Below are positions 21,891 to 32,497 of a stretch of DNA of 64,000 bases, piece by piece. This stretch comes from Homalodisca vitripennis (lineage: Eukaryota; Arthropoda; Insecta; Hemiptera; Cicadellidae). How positions within the stretch are numbered: the stretch's first letter is position 1; every line of letters starts with the position of its first letter. A model generated the notes under the pieces. It was not told the origin of the DNA, searched no databases, and saw nothing but the letters and a program-made list of their open reading frames with translations. Made by a program: the position numbers and the translations under genes. The stretch spans positions 186,566,501 to 186,630,500 of the forward strand of contig NC_060210.1 in NCBI RefSeq assembly GCF_021130785.1, read 5' to 3'.

Positions 21891-24800
21891 TTTTTACGTT
21901 TCAGTAAAACAATTATTAGAAACACAATAATTATTTTGATAGATATAACTTGTCAATTACGATTTTTTATATTTTTTTCTATGGCATTACCATTTTATTG
22001 AGTAAATCAATACAATACAATGATTCACAAAGCAATTATTCAGTCAATAAGTCGTAGAAATGGATTAAAAATAGCAAAAATAGATTTACAACTAAATAAA
22101 TAAGTTGAGATTGAAAACGAAATTACATAACCCTTGGGTTACCCCAAACAAAAATGATTTACAAACGATCCTAGCAAAATAAACTACTATTATGTATTAT
22201 GATACATGACATCCCTAATATCTAATGTACATGCATTCCAACAATCCAAAGATGAGATTACTTAAATGGTTGTTTAATAAATTAGTTGAGTTAACAACGA
22301 GAAACTACCCTACGATCTCCCAAAAACAAAAATTTAATATATAGGCAATATATAAAAAAATAATGCTATTGTGATACATGCAATAGAGTCTATATAATTT
22401 AGTGCAATCTGACAATAAAAAAAGACTGTGCGATTACATAAACCATGAAGTCTAAAATGAATTCTCTGATAAGTAACAGATTTGGCCATGCAACAGCGAC
22501 TAGATAAGGATTTCACTAGATAAGGATAAACTCTTCACTGAGGATTTTCATAACTTTCTTCCTAAATGCTGGGAGAGAAGAGATTCATAGCTAAATACTA
22601 TATATAAACAATAGAGGTGGCAAACTTAATTTGCATTTAATGAGATAATAATAGATTTAATAAGATGGAATTGGTTAATGATCTCTCCGTACATCAACAG
22701 TTCTCTATTAGCTTCCAAAAGGATAGATGTAACTACATCCAGTTAATTTAAATGTTATCTTACTAGGAGACAAGCTCTCTTGTAGTTTGACAAGCGTTAT
22801 GAGTGTTTCTTGAAAATCGTAACATTGACCGATTACATTAGTACTAGAACAGTCAAAATTACATCTATAATCACACTAGAAGATTCTACACATTTTTTGA
22901 TAGGTAAAATAACAATTTTTTAAATTCTAAAGAACATTTTCAAAGCAATCGACCATAGTCTGTGCTTCCCAGGACTTACCTGGTGGTGATCCACATAGTT
23001 GGGGAACAGCGGAATTGCCTGCCACTGCAGCTCATCGCTCCATACCTGGTATCCCTTGGGAGGGTACAGTCCCGCCAAAAAGTGCTCCGCACTGATCATG
23101 GACCGCACATACAACGTGCTGTTGGCTCGGATATCCTCTTGTTGGTACAGTTCGTCCAGAAACCCATTATACAGTGAGCGGACCTTCTTGCCCAGCTTAT
23201 ACAACCGCGCCCGTCCTCTCTGAAAAATAGCATATCTTCATAGATACAGTGCCGTTATTATTTACACACAATATGCCCTAATATCCCTAATATTGGGAGT
23301 GCCGATGGCCGAGCGGTCTAAGTCGTTGGACTTTGGGTCTGTGTTAGAGATAACGCAGGTTCAAATCCTGTCTGTGACCATTGCACTTTTTATCAGTACC
23401 ATTGACCTTGTACTGTATCGACTCTCCCCCTTATTCTGTTTGATAAGATCCTCGCACAGGCCAGTGGCCCATGAGGGCGGACAGAATAAGGCTTAAAAGG
23501 GGATCGGCCTCTTCTTAAAAAAAAAAAAAAAAATCAACTGTACTGATGATAGTACTCAACTCATTCAAAAAATGTAAAACCTTTAAATGTGCTTAAACTT
23601 ATTAATGTCATTAAATGACAGGGAATACCAGGTATGAAAAGTAAATTCGTAATTGAAAACGAGTCTTGAAGAGAATCAGTTGTCCAATTATTTAGAGTAA
23701 TGGTTTAGTCAGATGTACTAGTTTATCCGAAGGTAGATTACAAGGGCCAGATGTTCTTACCTAAACCTTTCTCACATTTACGTACATATGTATATTTTCT
23801 CGATCAGGGCAAAATGATAAAGCCAAACTATGACACCAAAAATATAATTTATTCGCAGCCGAAATGTACAATTCAAATTCTGAAAATATTCCCTCATGTG
23901 TCATGATGCCCATTTAAAAATAATGCCATTAGCTTCAAGCCTTTAATATTCAGATACAACTGCCCTCTGGGAGGCTTGTTATCTCAATTCTTGCGTTCTT
24001 TTTCATTTGAAATTGAAACACAATTTATTACTCTAACAAATCACTAACTCATTACTTATCTCTTGTGTTCAACAAACACATCAGAAAGCATTGAAGAGGT
24101 CGTAGACAATGCTACAGCATCACAATGGTGCTATTATTTTATGGCAATTATACTTTATGCGCATATCAGTCTTATATAAACGAAATTCGGATGATATTTG
24201 GCTGATTATAAATGTAAAGTGTGATTAGAAATGGAAGAACGTATTTTTTCGGTTGGCAGTTCATCGGCTGAGCTAAAGCCAAGCTTATAATTCAAGAGGC
24301 TGGAAAATTTAATTTCTCTCAGACTGTCTGTTTGTCCTGATATCTCGAAAACGAACTGTGTAGTAGACTTGAAATTGTGCACATAGCTTCATTTCTGTAT
24401 GAGAAACAATGAGTTTGATGGGATTTTGCTAACGAAAACAAGTGAACGTACCGTGTAGCAATAAATTCTAGATTGATTTCATATGGAAACTTACGTGACT
24501 CTCCATTTCTACATAGACAATAATAAATTTTTTTATGGTGTATTTCCAACAATGGAATTTGATTGAGCGCCATTGACACCTGACACAGTAGGCTAAGGCA
24601 AAATCTCTTTTGTTTGCCGAATATGTTCAAATTTCCATGAATGTCTGTCGTTCTATCTGCCAATAATGGAATGAGCTGTTAACTTGAAATTGTGCATATA
24701 ACAACGGCGAAGACTGCTATGCGACATGTGTGTTACCGTACTCCTACCTTTGGACAAGGAAATTGAAGTAGAAATCTTTGTTTTCACTATCTAAATTATA

Positions 24801-27800
24801 CTAATAGCAATACGAACATATAGAACTGTATATAACTGTGAGACGACCATCACAGATAATTTTTAAAACTGTATCAGAATTTTGTACACTTTTTGTATCA
24901 CAAAAATAAAATTTTGTACTAAGGAGCGCAAAATTTCCAAAGGGGAATTTCAAAAAACACTTCAGATCACCTGTACCACTGTCTGTATCAGCCGAATTGA
25001 AATATAATAGTTGTACTAATTGTAACCATACACATTTTAATACTAACTATTTTCAAATCCGTTACGTACACCTAAATGGCTTTTTAACGTTGGTTTAATA
25101 TAAAACGACATTTAATTTGGTGTACAGCGCGGCCTAAGTTGCTGTTTGAAAATTTTAGTCCAGTATTTTATTTTCCTAATATGTAAAAAGTCTTCGAATT
25201 GTAAAACTGTAAGAAAGTGCATCATCACTTTATAATTTGACCTGAAAAGAAAATGTAATCAATTAGGATATCTAATAGATAAGTTTTCTCAACAATGTAT
25301 AAATTATTAAATATGTTATGATAATAGACCTTTTCATGCTTGGTTAACCGTGAAGATTGCATCAGTCGGCAAACCGTATATGTAATTTTTCCTAAAACAA
25401 CCAGGTTTTGGAAAGCTTTAAAATAATATATAACCTGAGCTATGTTTGCATTGTAAAAATTCCCAAAACCGATCCTCATACCTCCAAAAGTGTCATTATG
25501 TGCCTTATAAGATACTTAAAATATAATGCCCCCGAATACTTTGCAATTAACACTTTGGGATTAAATTTGAAACAAAGACCTACAATGGTCTGATAACGTT
25601 TATAATAAATAGCTGATAGTAATATCGATCTGATAACGTTTATAATAAATAGCTGATAGTAATATCGATTTTTGAATCAAGACAACAAGCCAACCAAGAT
25701 ATTAATACACCTTCATTTTAAAAATACTACTTTTGAAGAAAAAATAAGTTTATATCTCTTACTGTTTTCAAAAATACCAAAATTACTGCTCATGGCGTCC
25801 ACGGTCTCTCTTTACATCAGTGACTTTCCCACTTTAAACAGTAAAAATTACCACAAATATTGATACAACCTATTAATCTACAGTCAAGAGTGTTTGTTAA
25901 TAGACGATTGTTATAATTGGAATACAATCTAGAATGCTAGTAGCGCCTTTTATAAATTATCTATGTTTGGAAGCTAAAGTCGAGGAATGGTTGAGTAAAC
26001 ACAAACACTATTGCGATAAGAATAATAGCGTTGCACGTGGATCTTGATAGGGATATTAAAATGTTTGTATAGCTAAACGAGCTTTCTCTTCTTCCATATT
26101 GTTACCGTCTTCGACTTGTTTTGAAAGAGAATGGTTAAAGCCAGTAGCATATAGAGAGAATTGCTTTGAAGGGAAACACCGAGTGGTTTAGAAAGTACAA
26201 AATACACCCCAAAATAGGGACTCAGGAATCTTCCCCCGGAAAATTCTTTGGTCTTTAAGACCTCATAGATGTGTTCTGTATTAAAACAAACTAATTGGTG
26301 AAATTTAAGTTTACCTTTCAAAATTTCAGCAGATGGGGGTTTCTTGAGTCCCCCTTATAGTCCCCCCTACGGTTCAACCAATAAACGTGAGAAGAGTTAT
26401 GCGGAAGCAGCGTTTTGTATAATTAATAATGAGTATACGATGATGCTTAAATATCAGGCAATGTCCTGATAGCCGATGTCCTTTATCCTGCAGAGTAATT
26501 GCTATCCAACGTCACGTGGTCTCCAGATAAAGGTTATTTATACATACTGCACTATCTGTAGTACGTGTCGTTAACTATTGTCGTCGTGAGTGAAGTTTAG
26601 AATGTTAATCTTCGTGGCTTCAGGAGACAATCTGGAAGGTGTGAAAAAGTTGCTGTAGAGTGAAATTTTTGTCTGGGTAAAGAGGTCTAACGTTTTCTTA
26701 TCCTTCTCTATGGACACTATTGTAGAATAATTAGCTGTATATTGTAGCTGATTATGTAGAATAAATCATGTAGTCAGTGACCAGACTCGTTTACAATTTA
26801 ATAAAACCCTGTAATGTAATAATCGTTTTAGTGGTGTTATATTACTTGAAGTGGATAACTTGACACAGTTTTAATGGTAAAATATTTTCTGGCTTGTCAT
26901 GTTTATTTTTCACAAGTACAATGATATGTGTACCAGTGACTAAGTACTAATTACTAAGTTTAATAAGTAAACTAGTTTGTTTAGCACACATAAATCCAAT
27001 AACTGTAGAGTTTTATAAGACTCTGTGGCCTCGGCGACTTACCGAAGTTCTCTGCTTCCCCAATAATGGAAGTATAGGCTTTTGTGAATTTCAGTATAGA
27101 ATACTAGCTTGCTTAACTCATATAAACCCAACTGAAAAGGACAACATACGCCTCCGCGGTTACTTTTTGGAGTTCTATGATGGGCAAACACGAACTAAAG
27201 TTATAGACTTCTAGCATGTTGGAACCAAGACCTTTTATGCCCTCATTTTAGACCGTAGAGTTGAGTGTTCTTATTTATGCACAATAATAAAATGTATTTT
27301 TAGCTTTAAAAAGTAATCCTTCGATATTTAAGTAATGGTTTATCGTCATTCAGTTAAAGAGAGACCGTCTTCACCCAAATATATAGCGTTGTTTCAATGT
27401 TGTCGTGTTTTGTTTACATGGCTGTTGGTTGTCGTTTAGTGTTTGAACCTAAAAAACATGATTTACGAAGAAATATTTTGTGTGATATTTTTAATCAATT
27501 ATCCTTTCATATCGGCCCCTTATAAATTTATTGATTTAGTTATTGGAAGCATTTATTGAATTGGCAATACACTAAGTCACGTAAATGCAATGAAAATTGG
27601 CACACGGTCCCCAAACTACAATGGTGTAAATTTTGTAGAGGTTTAGCAGAACGAATCTGTAAGACGTTTAACCACACATACCGTTAATTATTATTGGAAA
27701 ATGCTAAACAATTGACAGCAACACAATTATAGTGTGCGTGTACTCCACTGGGTGATAATAAGTTAATAGGACACATTTGATTACGATATGCCGCAATTAT

Positions 27801-30375
27801 AATAAATGACTTGTCTGACGAAGTCCATTTGTGACGAATATAGATAACATTTGACCGAAATGATCTCGTGGAAACTGATAATTGAGAAGTCAGGCCAATT
27901 GAAATATTCTGATACACTCACATAATTAACTTCGTCAAAGTTTTTATTCAACGTTTAATTCTCTTCAAAATTCGGTCAGCAGTTTTCCGGAAAACCAGTT
28001 TTTCTTGGTGAAAGATAATATTAATCTTCTCGAGCAAACATTGCATCGTGACAAATCAACAACAACTGATAGTACAAGAGAATACAATTGATAACGTTAT
28101 CTGCTCGAGCCATTAGTGGTGGTGTGCAGCAGTTTAAATGCAGTAATATGTGTACTTACATTTCATTCATATGCAGGAAATTTGAAGAATGAATTCATAC
28201 ATGAAAAATCGGACACCTTTCACTTAAGTTACACCGAAATAAGACCCTTTTAAGCCGTAAGATATACTCGTAGATTTTCCAACATGAAACTAATTGTTAT
28301 ATTTTAAAACTAACGTATATTATAATACAATGTTTATGCTTTTTCACTTATATGGAATAACTATAACAATTCTATAGAGAAAATCATTTCTTAATTTCAA
28401 GAGATATATGTGCGCCAAGTTACAATAGTATAGATAAAAAATAGTTAAGCATATTGAATTAAATAGGCGCCAAACATCGGATATCGTGTAAGGTTTAAAT
28501 TTACATACACCCAGTCAGTTCAACTTTTAGTGGATACCTCCATAAACACAACTGTAGAGGCTATGATTGTACTGTAAGCATATAACGTTGTTTTGTCTAG
28601 CAAGTATTTTTAATTTGCAAGTAGGTCTACAACTAATCCCCAAAAAAGTTTATTTACTACTTTTTTGAAATATTCCACTCGTATATGCAGTAACTTTGTG
28701 ATAATTGATTTCAGATTGTGATTAAATATTACACTGGTAATTTGGACGATAGTTACTTTCGTGAGTTTACGTTACCCCGAAGTATTATACTCGTTTATGC
28801 CGTAACTAAATGTTACTTATCACGTGAGTTCAGATTGTTATTATTTTTGCACTTGTATATGCAGTAACTAGACGATACTTACATTCGTGAGTTGAGTTTG
28901 TCCTGATGTATTATACGTTTATATGCAGTAATTAGACGATACTTATTACGTGAGTTCACTTTGTCCTGATGTATTATACGTTTATATGCAGTAACTAGAT
29001 GATACTTACATTCGTAGTTGAGTTTTTCCTGATGTATTATACGTTTATGTGCAGTAATTAGACGATACTTACATTCGTGAGTTGAGCTTCTCCGTATGGC
29101 CAGTACTTAAGGTCGTCTCTTTGGTATGGACTTGTAGGGAATGTATATATGGGTCCTCTGCTACCATGCCGGGTAAACTAAAACACCAATATAAAATTAG
29201 TTTCGGTAAACAATAAATGACTTTATAGTTATTGTTATTGCATCGTTTTTTTTCTCAAAAACTATACAATTAGAAACACAATTTGACTTTGTCTATCCGT
29301 ATTTGGGACAGAAACCATAATGAAATTACAAAACCCCCATTTTTAATTCAGGCCATGCTGCAATAATGCTTTCAGAAGTTAAGCTTAAAATGATCTATGC
29401 ATAATTAGTTATGAAAAATGAAGTTTGTAGTTAACTTGGGATAGAGTCTATTATTCTATAAAAGAAAAAAATATTAGATTTCTTGGAATTATTGTAGTCT
29501 ATTATTATATTGTTTTTTATATTTATTTGCATTAATCCAATATGTTACGTTTTAATAATTTTCTTAATTTTGAAATAACACTATTTATACAATATCTAAA
29601 AACATACATCTAAGAACATATATAAAAAAGTATATAAAATCGGGCATATTTGTATTCTATTACTGTAAGAATCTATATTATATGAATGAAACAAATTCAG
29701 ACGTTCTTTCCTAATTAGTGACCATATCCTAATTTAACAACAGATGTTGTGTACATGTAGACTACAAAAGTCCTTTAAAATGTTTAAACAACAAACACAC
29801 TATTTACTTTCATAAGTTTCATAAAAAATGTATTATTATTGTAACCAATAAAGACTGTGATTGTGTACAGTGATATATGTAGTGTTTAGTGAAATAAAAC
29901 ATTTTTCGTCCGGAACTTTTTGTTAAGAATGATACTTCTGCTCAAAGTAAAATGTTTTTATTTTTTGAAGTAATTACTTTTTATTTTGAAATTTAATAGC
30001 ATTTATTTATATAAGTTTTAAAAAATTAATTTAAAAAAGCAGCTGTAAAGTAGAGCTCAATAGCCTACAAAGTGTCTGCTATTCTTCGGTATTTCCTGGG
30101 TAAAAATCATCATATTCCTCAGGCACAGAGAAAATGATTTGGCTGCAACCCGAAAGGCTGTAGTAATGTTTAGTTGATTACAAGAGTTATAAGATAGCTA
30201 TCTTATTCACAGTAAAAATTATACTTACTACGACAAGGAGTTTTAGCGTTGGCACAGCTCTTGGTCCTTCCTCAACAGGACTTTCTGTTGTAGTTGTAGT
30301 TGGAGCACTCGAGGAATAAGAGAAAAGTATTAAAAATGCTAAAGCTGGAAATAAAATACCCACAACTGTACCCAT
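16808..30375 (-). CDS. Gene A: secreted histidine acid phosphatase-like protein, complete
   Basis: Seven exons on the - strand: 30375-30229, 29177-29073, 23219-22980, 21693-21481, 20352-20226, 17922-17696 and 16966-16808. They total 1218 bases, 405 residues plus stop. Residues 1-23 form a hydrophobic signal peptide (MGTVVGILFPALAFLILFSY), followed by a Thr-rich linker. RHGSRGP near residue 52 is the N-terminal catalytic motif with the nucleophilic His, and AGHDYT in exon 6 keeps the HD pair. Exon 7 has the GCGSPC disulfide pair. The segment matching RSTDVDR reads NSTLYVR, so one phosphate-binding Arg seems replaced. The family cleaves phosphomonoesters outside the cytosol. The nearest relatives in style are insect venom/testicular acid phosphatases. 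Two exon edges are tandemly duplicated. Confidence 0.92.
17696..17922 (-). CDS. Gene A exon 6 (HD motif)
   Basis: 227 bases. It completes the Gly codon and reads GEYFQEVANLM, then MFYYAGHDYTLLG with the catalytic HD intact. It ends QYSVK before gtaaac. It is six bases longer than the gene B exon. Confidence 0.92.
17923..20225 (-). other. Gene A intron 5
   Basis: 2.3-kb AT-rich intron. About 19430-19760 and 20060-20150 look like interspersed repeat sequence; the latter shares GAACAATGG-type ends with copies elsewhere. No exon is seen. Confidence 0.5.
20226..20352 (-). CDS. Gene A exon 5
   Basis: 127 bases after acceptor ctgttcag. It encodes DEEGLPLPEWTKKIYPHP and ends DTQIKYLQ plus one base of Gly, with donor gtgagt-like. 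A long (AT)n tract sits just upstream at 20372-20408. Confidence 0.9.
20372..20408. repeat. (AT)n microsatellite
   Basis: A run of AT dinucleotides about 20 bases upstream of gene A exon 5 in transcript sense, so it sits close to the acceptor and branch-point region. Confidence 0.95.
21218..21560 (-). repeat. Three-fold tandem duplication of the 3' end and donor of gene A exon 4
   Basis: The donor complement acttac followed by CGGACAGAACATGGACTCCC occurs at 21233, 21354 and 21475, a period of 121 bases. Each copy keeps the codons for DDSISKWAAMYTLWESMFCP and the gtaagt donor, essentially identical. Only the copy at 21475 continues into the rest of exon 4. The other two break at CCAGTGGC and run into CAGTGGC-aatgta-GCCACTG, a 7-bp inverted repeat. 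Confidence 0.95.
21481..21693 (-). CDS. Gene A exon 4
   Basis: 213 bases starting LVYSKETRWCPRF after acceptor ttttcag and ending WESMFCP before gtaagt. Its last 80 or so bases and donor are repeated twice more immediately downstream (21233 and 21354 series). Confidence 0.9.
21862..21890. repeat. (AT)n microsatellite
   Basis: About 14 AT units in gene A intron 3. Confidence 0.9.
22980..23219 (-). CDS. Gene A exon 3
   Basis: 240 bases, phase 0 on both sides. It starts RGRARLYKLGKKVRSLYNGF and includes ANSTLYVRSMISAEHF and LAGLYPPKGYQVW. The segment aligned with RSTDVDR has Asn at the first Arg. It ends YVDHHQ before gtaagt. Confidence 0.92.
23299..23533 (+). mobile_element. tRNA-derived SINE
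   Basis: The head (23299-23380) is tRNA-like with A box TGGCCGAGCGG (23306-23316) and B box GGTTCAAATCC (23358-23368). A tRNA-unrelated body of about 135 bases follows, then a poly(A) tail (23517-23533). It lies in gene A intron 2, antisense to the gene, 80 bases upstream of exon 3. The acceptor stem pairs poorly and the long variable arm suggests a Leu/Ser-type ancestor. I found no clear target duplication. Confidence 0.82.
23534..28670 (-). other. Gene A intron 2, main part
   Basis: 5-kb AT-rich intron with no recognisable exon or complete element. A 40-base unit starting CTGATAACG is duplicated at 25590-25669. Open frames here (for example 24319-24663) show no family motif. Confidence 0.5.
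25590..25669. repeat. Two-copy 40-bp tandem repeat
   Basis: The unit CTGATAACGTTTATAATAAA plus 20 more bases occurs at 25590 and 25630, apparently identical, which suggests a recent duplication. Confidence 0.9.
28675..29085 (-). repeat. About seven 60-64 bp repeats carrying the gene A exon 2 donor
   Basis: The element gatactt(ac)..gtgagtt recurs at 28690, 28752, 28812, 28874, 28938, 29001 and 29064, spaced 60-64 bases. In the - strand the last copy is the real exon 2 end (CTCAACTCACGAAT then GTAAGTATC). The copies at 28874 and 29001 keep both the exon-like codons and GTAAGT. Copies further away are more diverged. Confidence 0.9.
29073..29177 (-). CDS. Gene A exon 2 (RHGxRxP catalytic motif)
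   Basis: 105 bases, exactly as in gene B. It reads FTRHGSRGPIYTFPTSPYQ and onward to WPYGEAQLTN. The His of RHG is the phosphoryl acceptor in this family. Donor gtaagt is the end member of a tandem array of donor-like copies. Confidence 0.92.
29178..30228 (-). other. Gene A intron 1
   Basis: About 1 kb, very AT-rich. Nothing recognised. Confidence 0.6.
30229..30375 (-). CDS. Gene A exon 1 (signal peptide)
   Basis: ATG at 30375 opens 49 codons: a hydrophobic leader, then a PTTTTTESP linker, ending TLKLLVV before donor gtaagt. LKLLVV is the first beta strand leading to the catalytic motif in exon 2. The chosen ATG is the only one ahead of the leader. Confidence 0.88.
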
Positions 30376-30657
30376 CGTATCAATACCTCGTACTAATCAC
30401 AAAATATTAAATAGTTATGAAGAAAAACGGAACAACAATACATGTATGACTAAACGATTTATGGTGGAACCAAGTTAACTGGAACGTCAATACACTTAGT
30501 TGAACCACTTAAAAACGATGAATGCGTACATGCTGTTATCAGTTAACAATACAACACAGTCGCTGTCAGCAGAACGAGATAAAGCACAAACTATTTGGAC
30601 TTGGTATCGCCAAGCTGACCGACAAACTGAGGAGAAGAACAAACCGGTTGTGTCACT

Positions 30658-30664
30658 CTATATA
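30658..30664 (-). promoter_or_regulatory. Possible TATA box of gene A
   Basis: On the - strand TATATAG at 30664-30658 is followed by TCAGT (30630-30626), an arthropod initiator pentamer whose A is 36 bases from the first T. That is slightly wide. A start there would give a 5' UTR of about 250 bases. Prediction only. Confidence 0.3.
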
Positions 30665-32497
30665 AAAATACAACCTGAGGGCCTCCAATCACGATGTAAT
30701 TGAGTGCCCACTGAAGCCGGTTGGACGTTTGCCAGCCATAGACGTAACCAGGATTGAATATTGGGGGAAATAATGGTACAAGGGACCCCTCACAGAAAAT
30801 ATTTTCTTACTTAATAATTCTTTTTTTTGTGTTAACTCGAAATTTCTCCCTCTTTTAATGTGTTCGGAAGGGTCACAAATAATTTTTGGAACTGTCATTT
30901 ATGTTACAAATTTCCTTCTGTTTACCTCACATCTTAATAAATTTCAGTGAACGTTAACAATGTGATACTGTATATATTTAATTTAACATATCGATAATAT
31001 TTATTTTAATACTTCTTTGTGTCGTCAACTTTTAAAATTCTTTTGGGACAGCGATATTGAGTTCTCATTGTTCTACATATAGAATATACCTGCACTTGTG
31101 CACAGGTTTTATGAGCAGCAGTTTAGGGAAATTGATGTATGATAAACATTTATACGTCTTTGTTGTTTAAAAGGATAGGCACACGCGTTAACGTACTTAT
31201 TCGTTCTCATTTTCTGCAGTGAAAGAAATCAAAATCCCCCCCCCCCAAATCCCTCTACTTACGTCTATGCATGCCAACAACAAGTCGATAACAGAAAGAT
31301 GTTTGGAAACTCATTAAGGAAGTTACACAACGGTACGATAAGATAACATAAAAAACCCTATTTAGCAAACAAATTCTAATAATTTTGGCTTGAACCTGTT
31401 TGTGAGTGCTCTCTTCATGTATCACCACAACTACGGTCACAATTTCACATGTATTATAACGACATTATCAATGAATATAATTATGCAATTTCATTGATGG
31501 CAAGGCCAAGTTCTTGTATATGTCGATTAGATTGACTTGATCAGATGCCCAGGTGGAAAACCGGTTTGTACACAAAGACTGTAGATGATTTGTGATGATG
31601 GAGGATAGCTCGTAAGCGGGTTTGTTACCTATGTGACAGAGCTGAAAATTATTTAATAAAAACTATCCTTGGTTGTCCTGCTTATCTATAGACCATAACT
31701 AAAATTTGCGAGGGCATTCCAGAGGTGAAAAGAAAGGTCAAATGTTTCTACACAATTATCTATCTATGGTGCTCATGGTTGATTCAATGCACATATTGTG
31801 TTTTTCTAACACATCGTAGTGTGCTGGATTATGCATCTGATAAGACATCGAGGTTATTTTTAACATCGAGTTAGACCCTATGAAGACAAAGTAACAAGGA
31901 AAACTATTGTTTTGATATTTACATTTAAACTTTATAATTCAATGTTTACAAAGAAGAAACATATGGAAACACAGACTTGAATAAATACTGTAAATTGAAA
32001 CGGATATTTCCGCTATTGGATTTTTCATACCTGAAATGTATTTTAAAATATTTCTATTTGGGACCAGAAAAACACATTTATTTTCAGTTGCAAGGAGCAG
32101 TCAGTAAAAAAGATTTATAATTCCCCTTTTGGACATAAAAAATACAAGGCCAGATTCTGAAATTCTCTTACAGGCCCAGATTCTCTTACTGTTTCTGAAA
32201 CTTTTATTTTGAAATATGTTTGTAAGACTAGTAAATAGTGAGGAAATATTATTTCAACATAATTGACGACCTTATCTCTCCACGTGTCCACTTTAACCTT
32301 TGTGGTTAGTTGTTACTTATCTAATGGTAGAAATATTTTATTGGTCCCATGATTGTACCCAGTGATTGAAATGTTGATAGCCTACTTTTAGAAGTACGTA
32401 TATGATTTTATACACAGTTATAAGTGATATTGAATTTTTGCAACAATTAAGAACCAAATAAGTGTTTGAATGGAACAGTGACCAAATGTTGGCTTCC
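30665..32497. other. Intergenic spacer upstream of gene A
   Basis: No gene is supported. A short C run lies at 31238-31246. The sequence is AT-rich and probably old repeat debris. Confidence 0.45.

Noticed and set aside
23299..23380. Functional tRNA gene
   Set aside because: The acceptor stem pairs poorly, the anticodon is inconsistent with a Leu/Ser body, and the sequence continues into a SINE body with poly(A).
24319..24663. 114-codon - strand frame
   Set aside because: No motif, lies deep in intron 2 of gene A, composition like repeat sequence.
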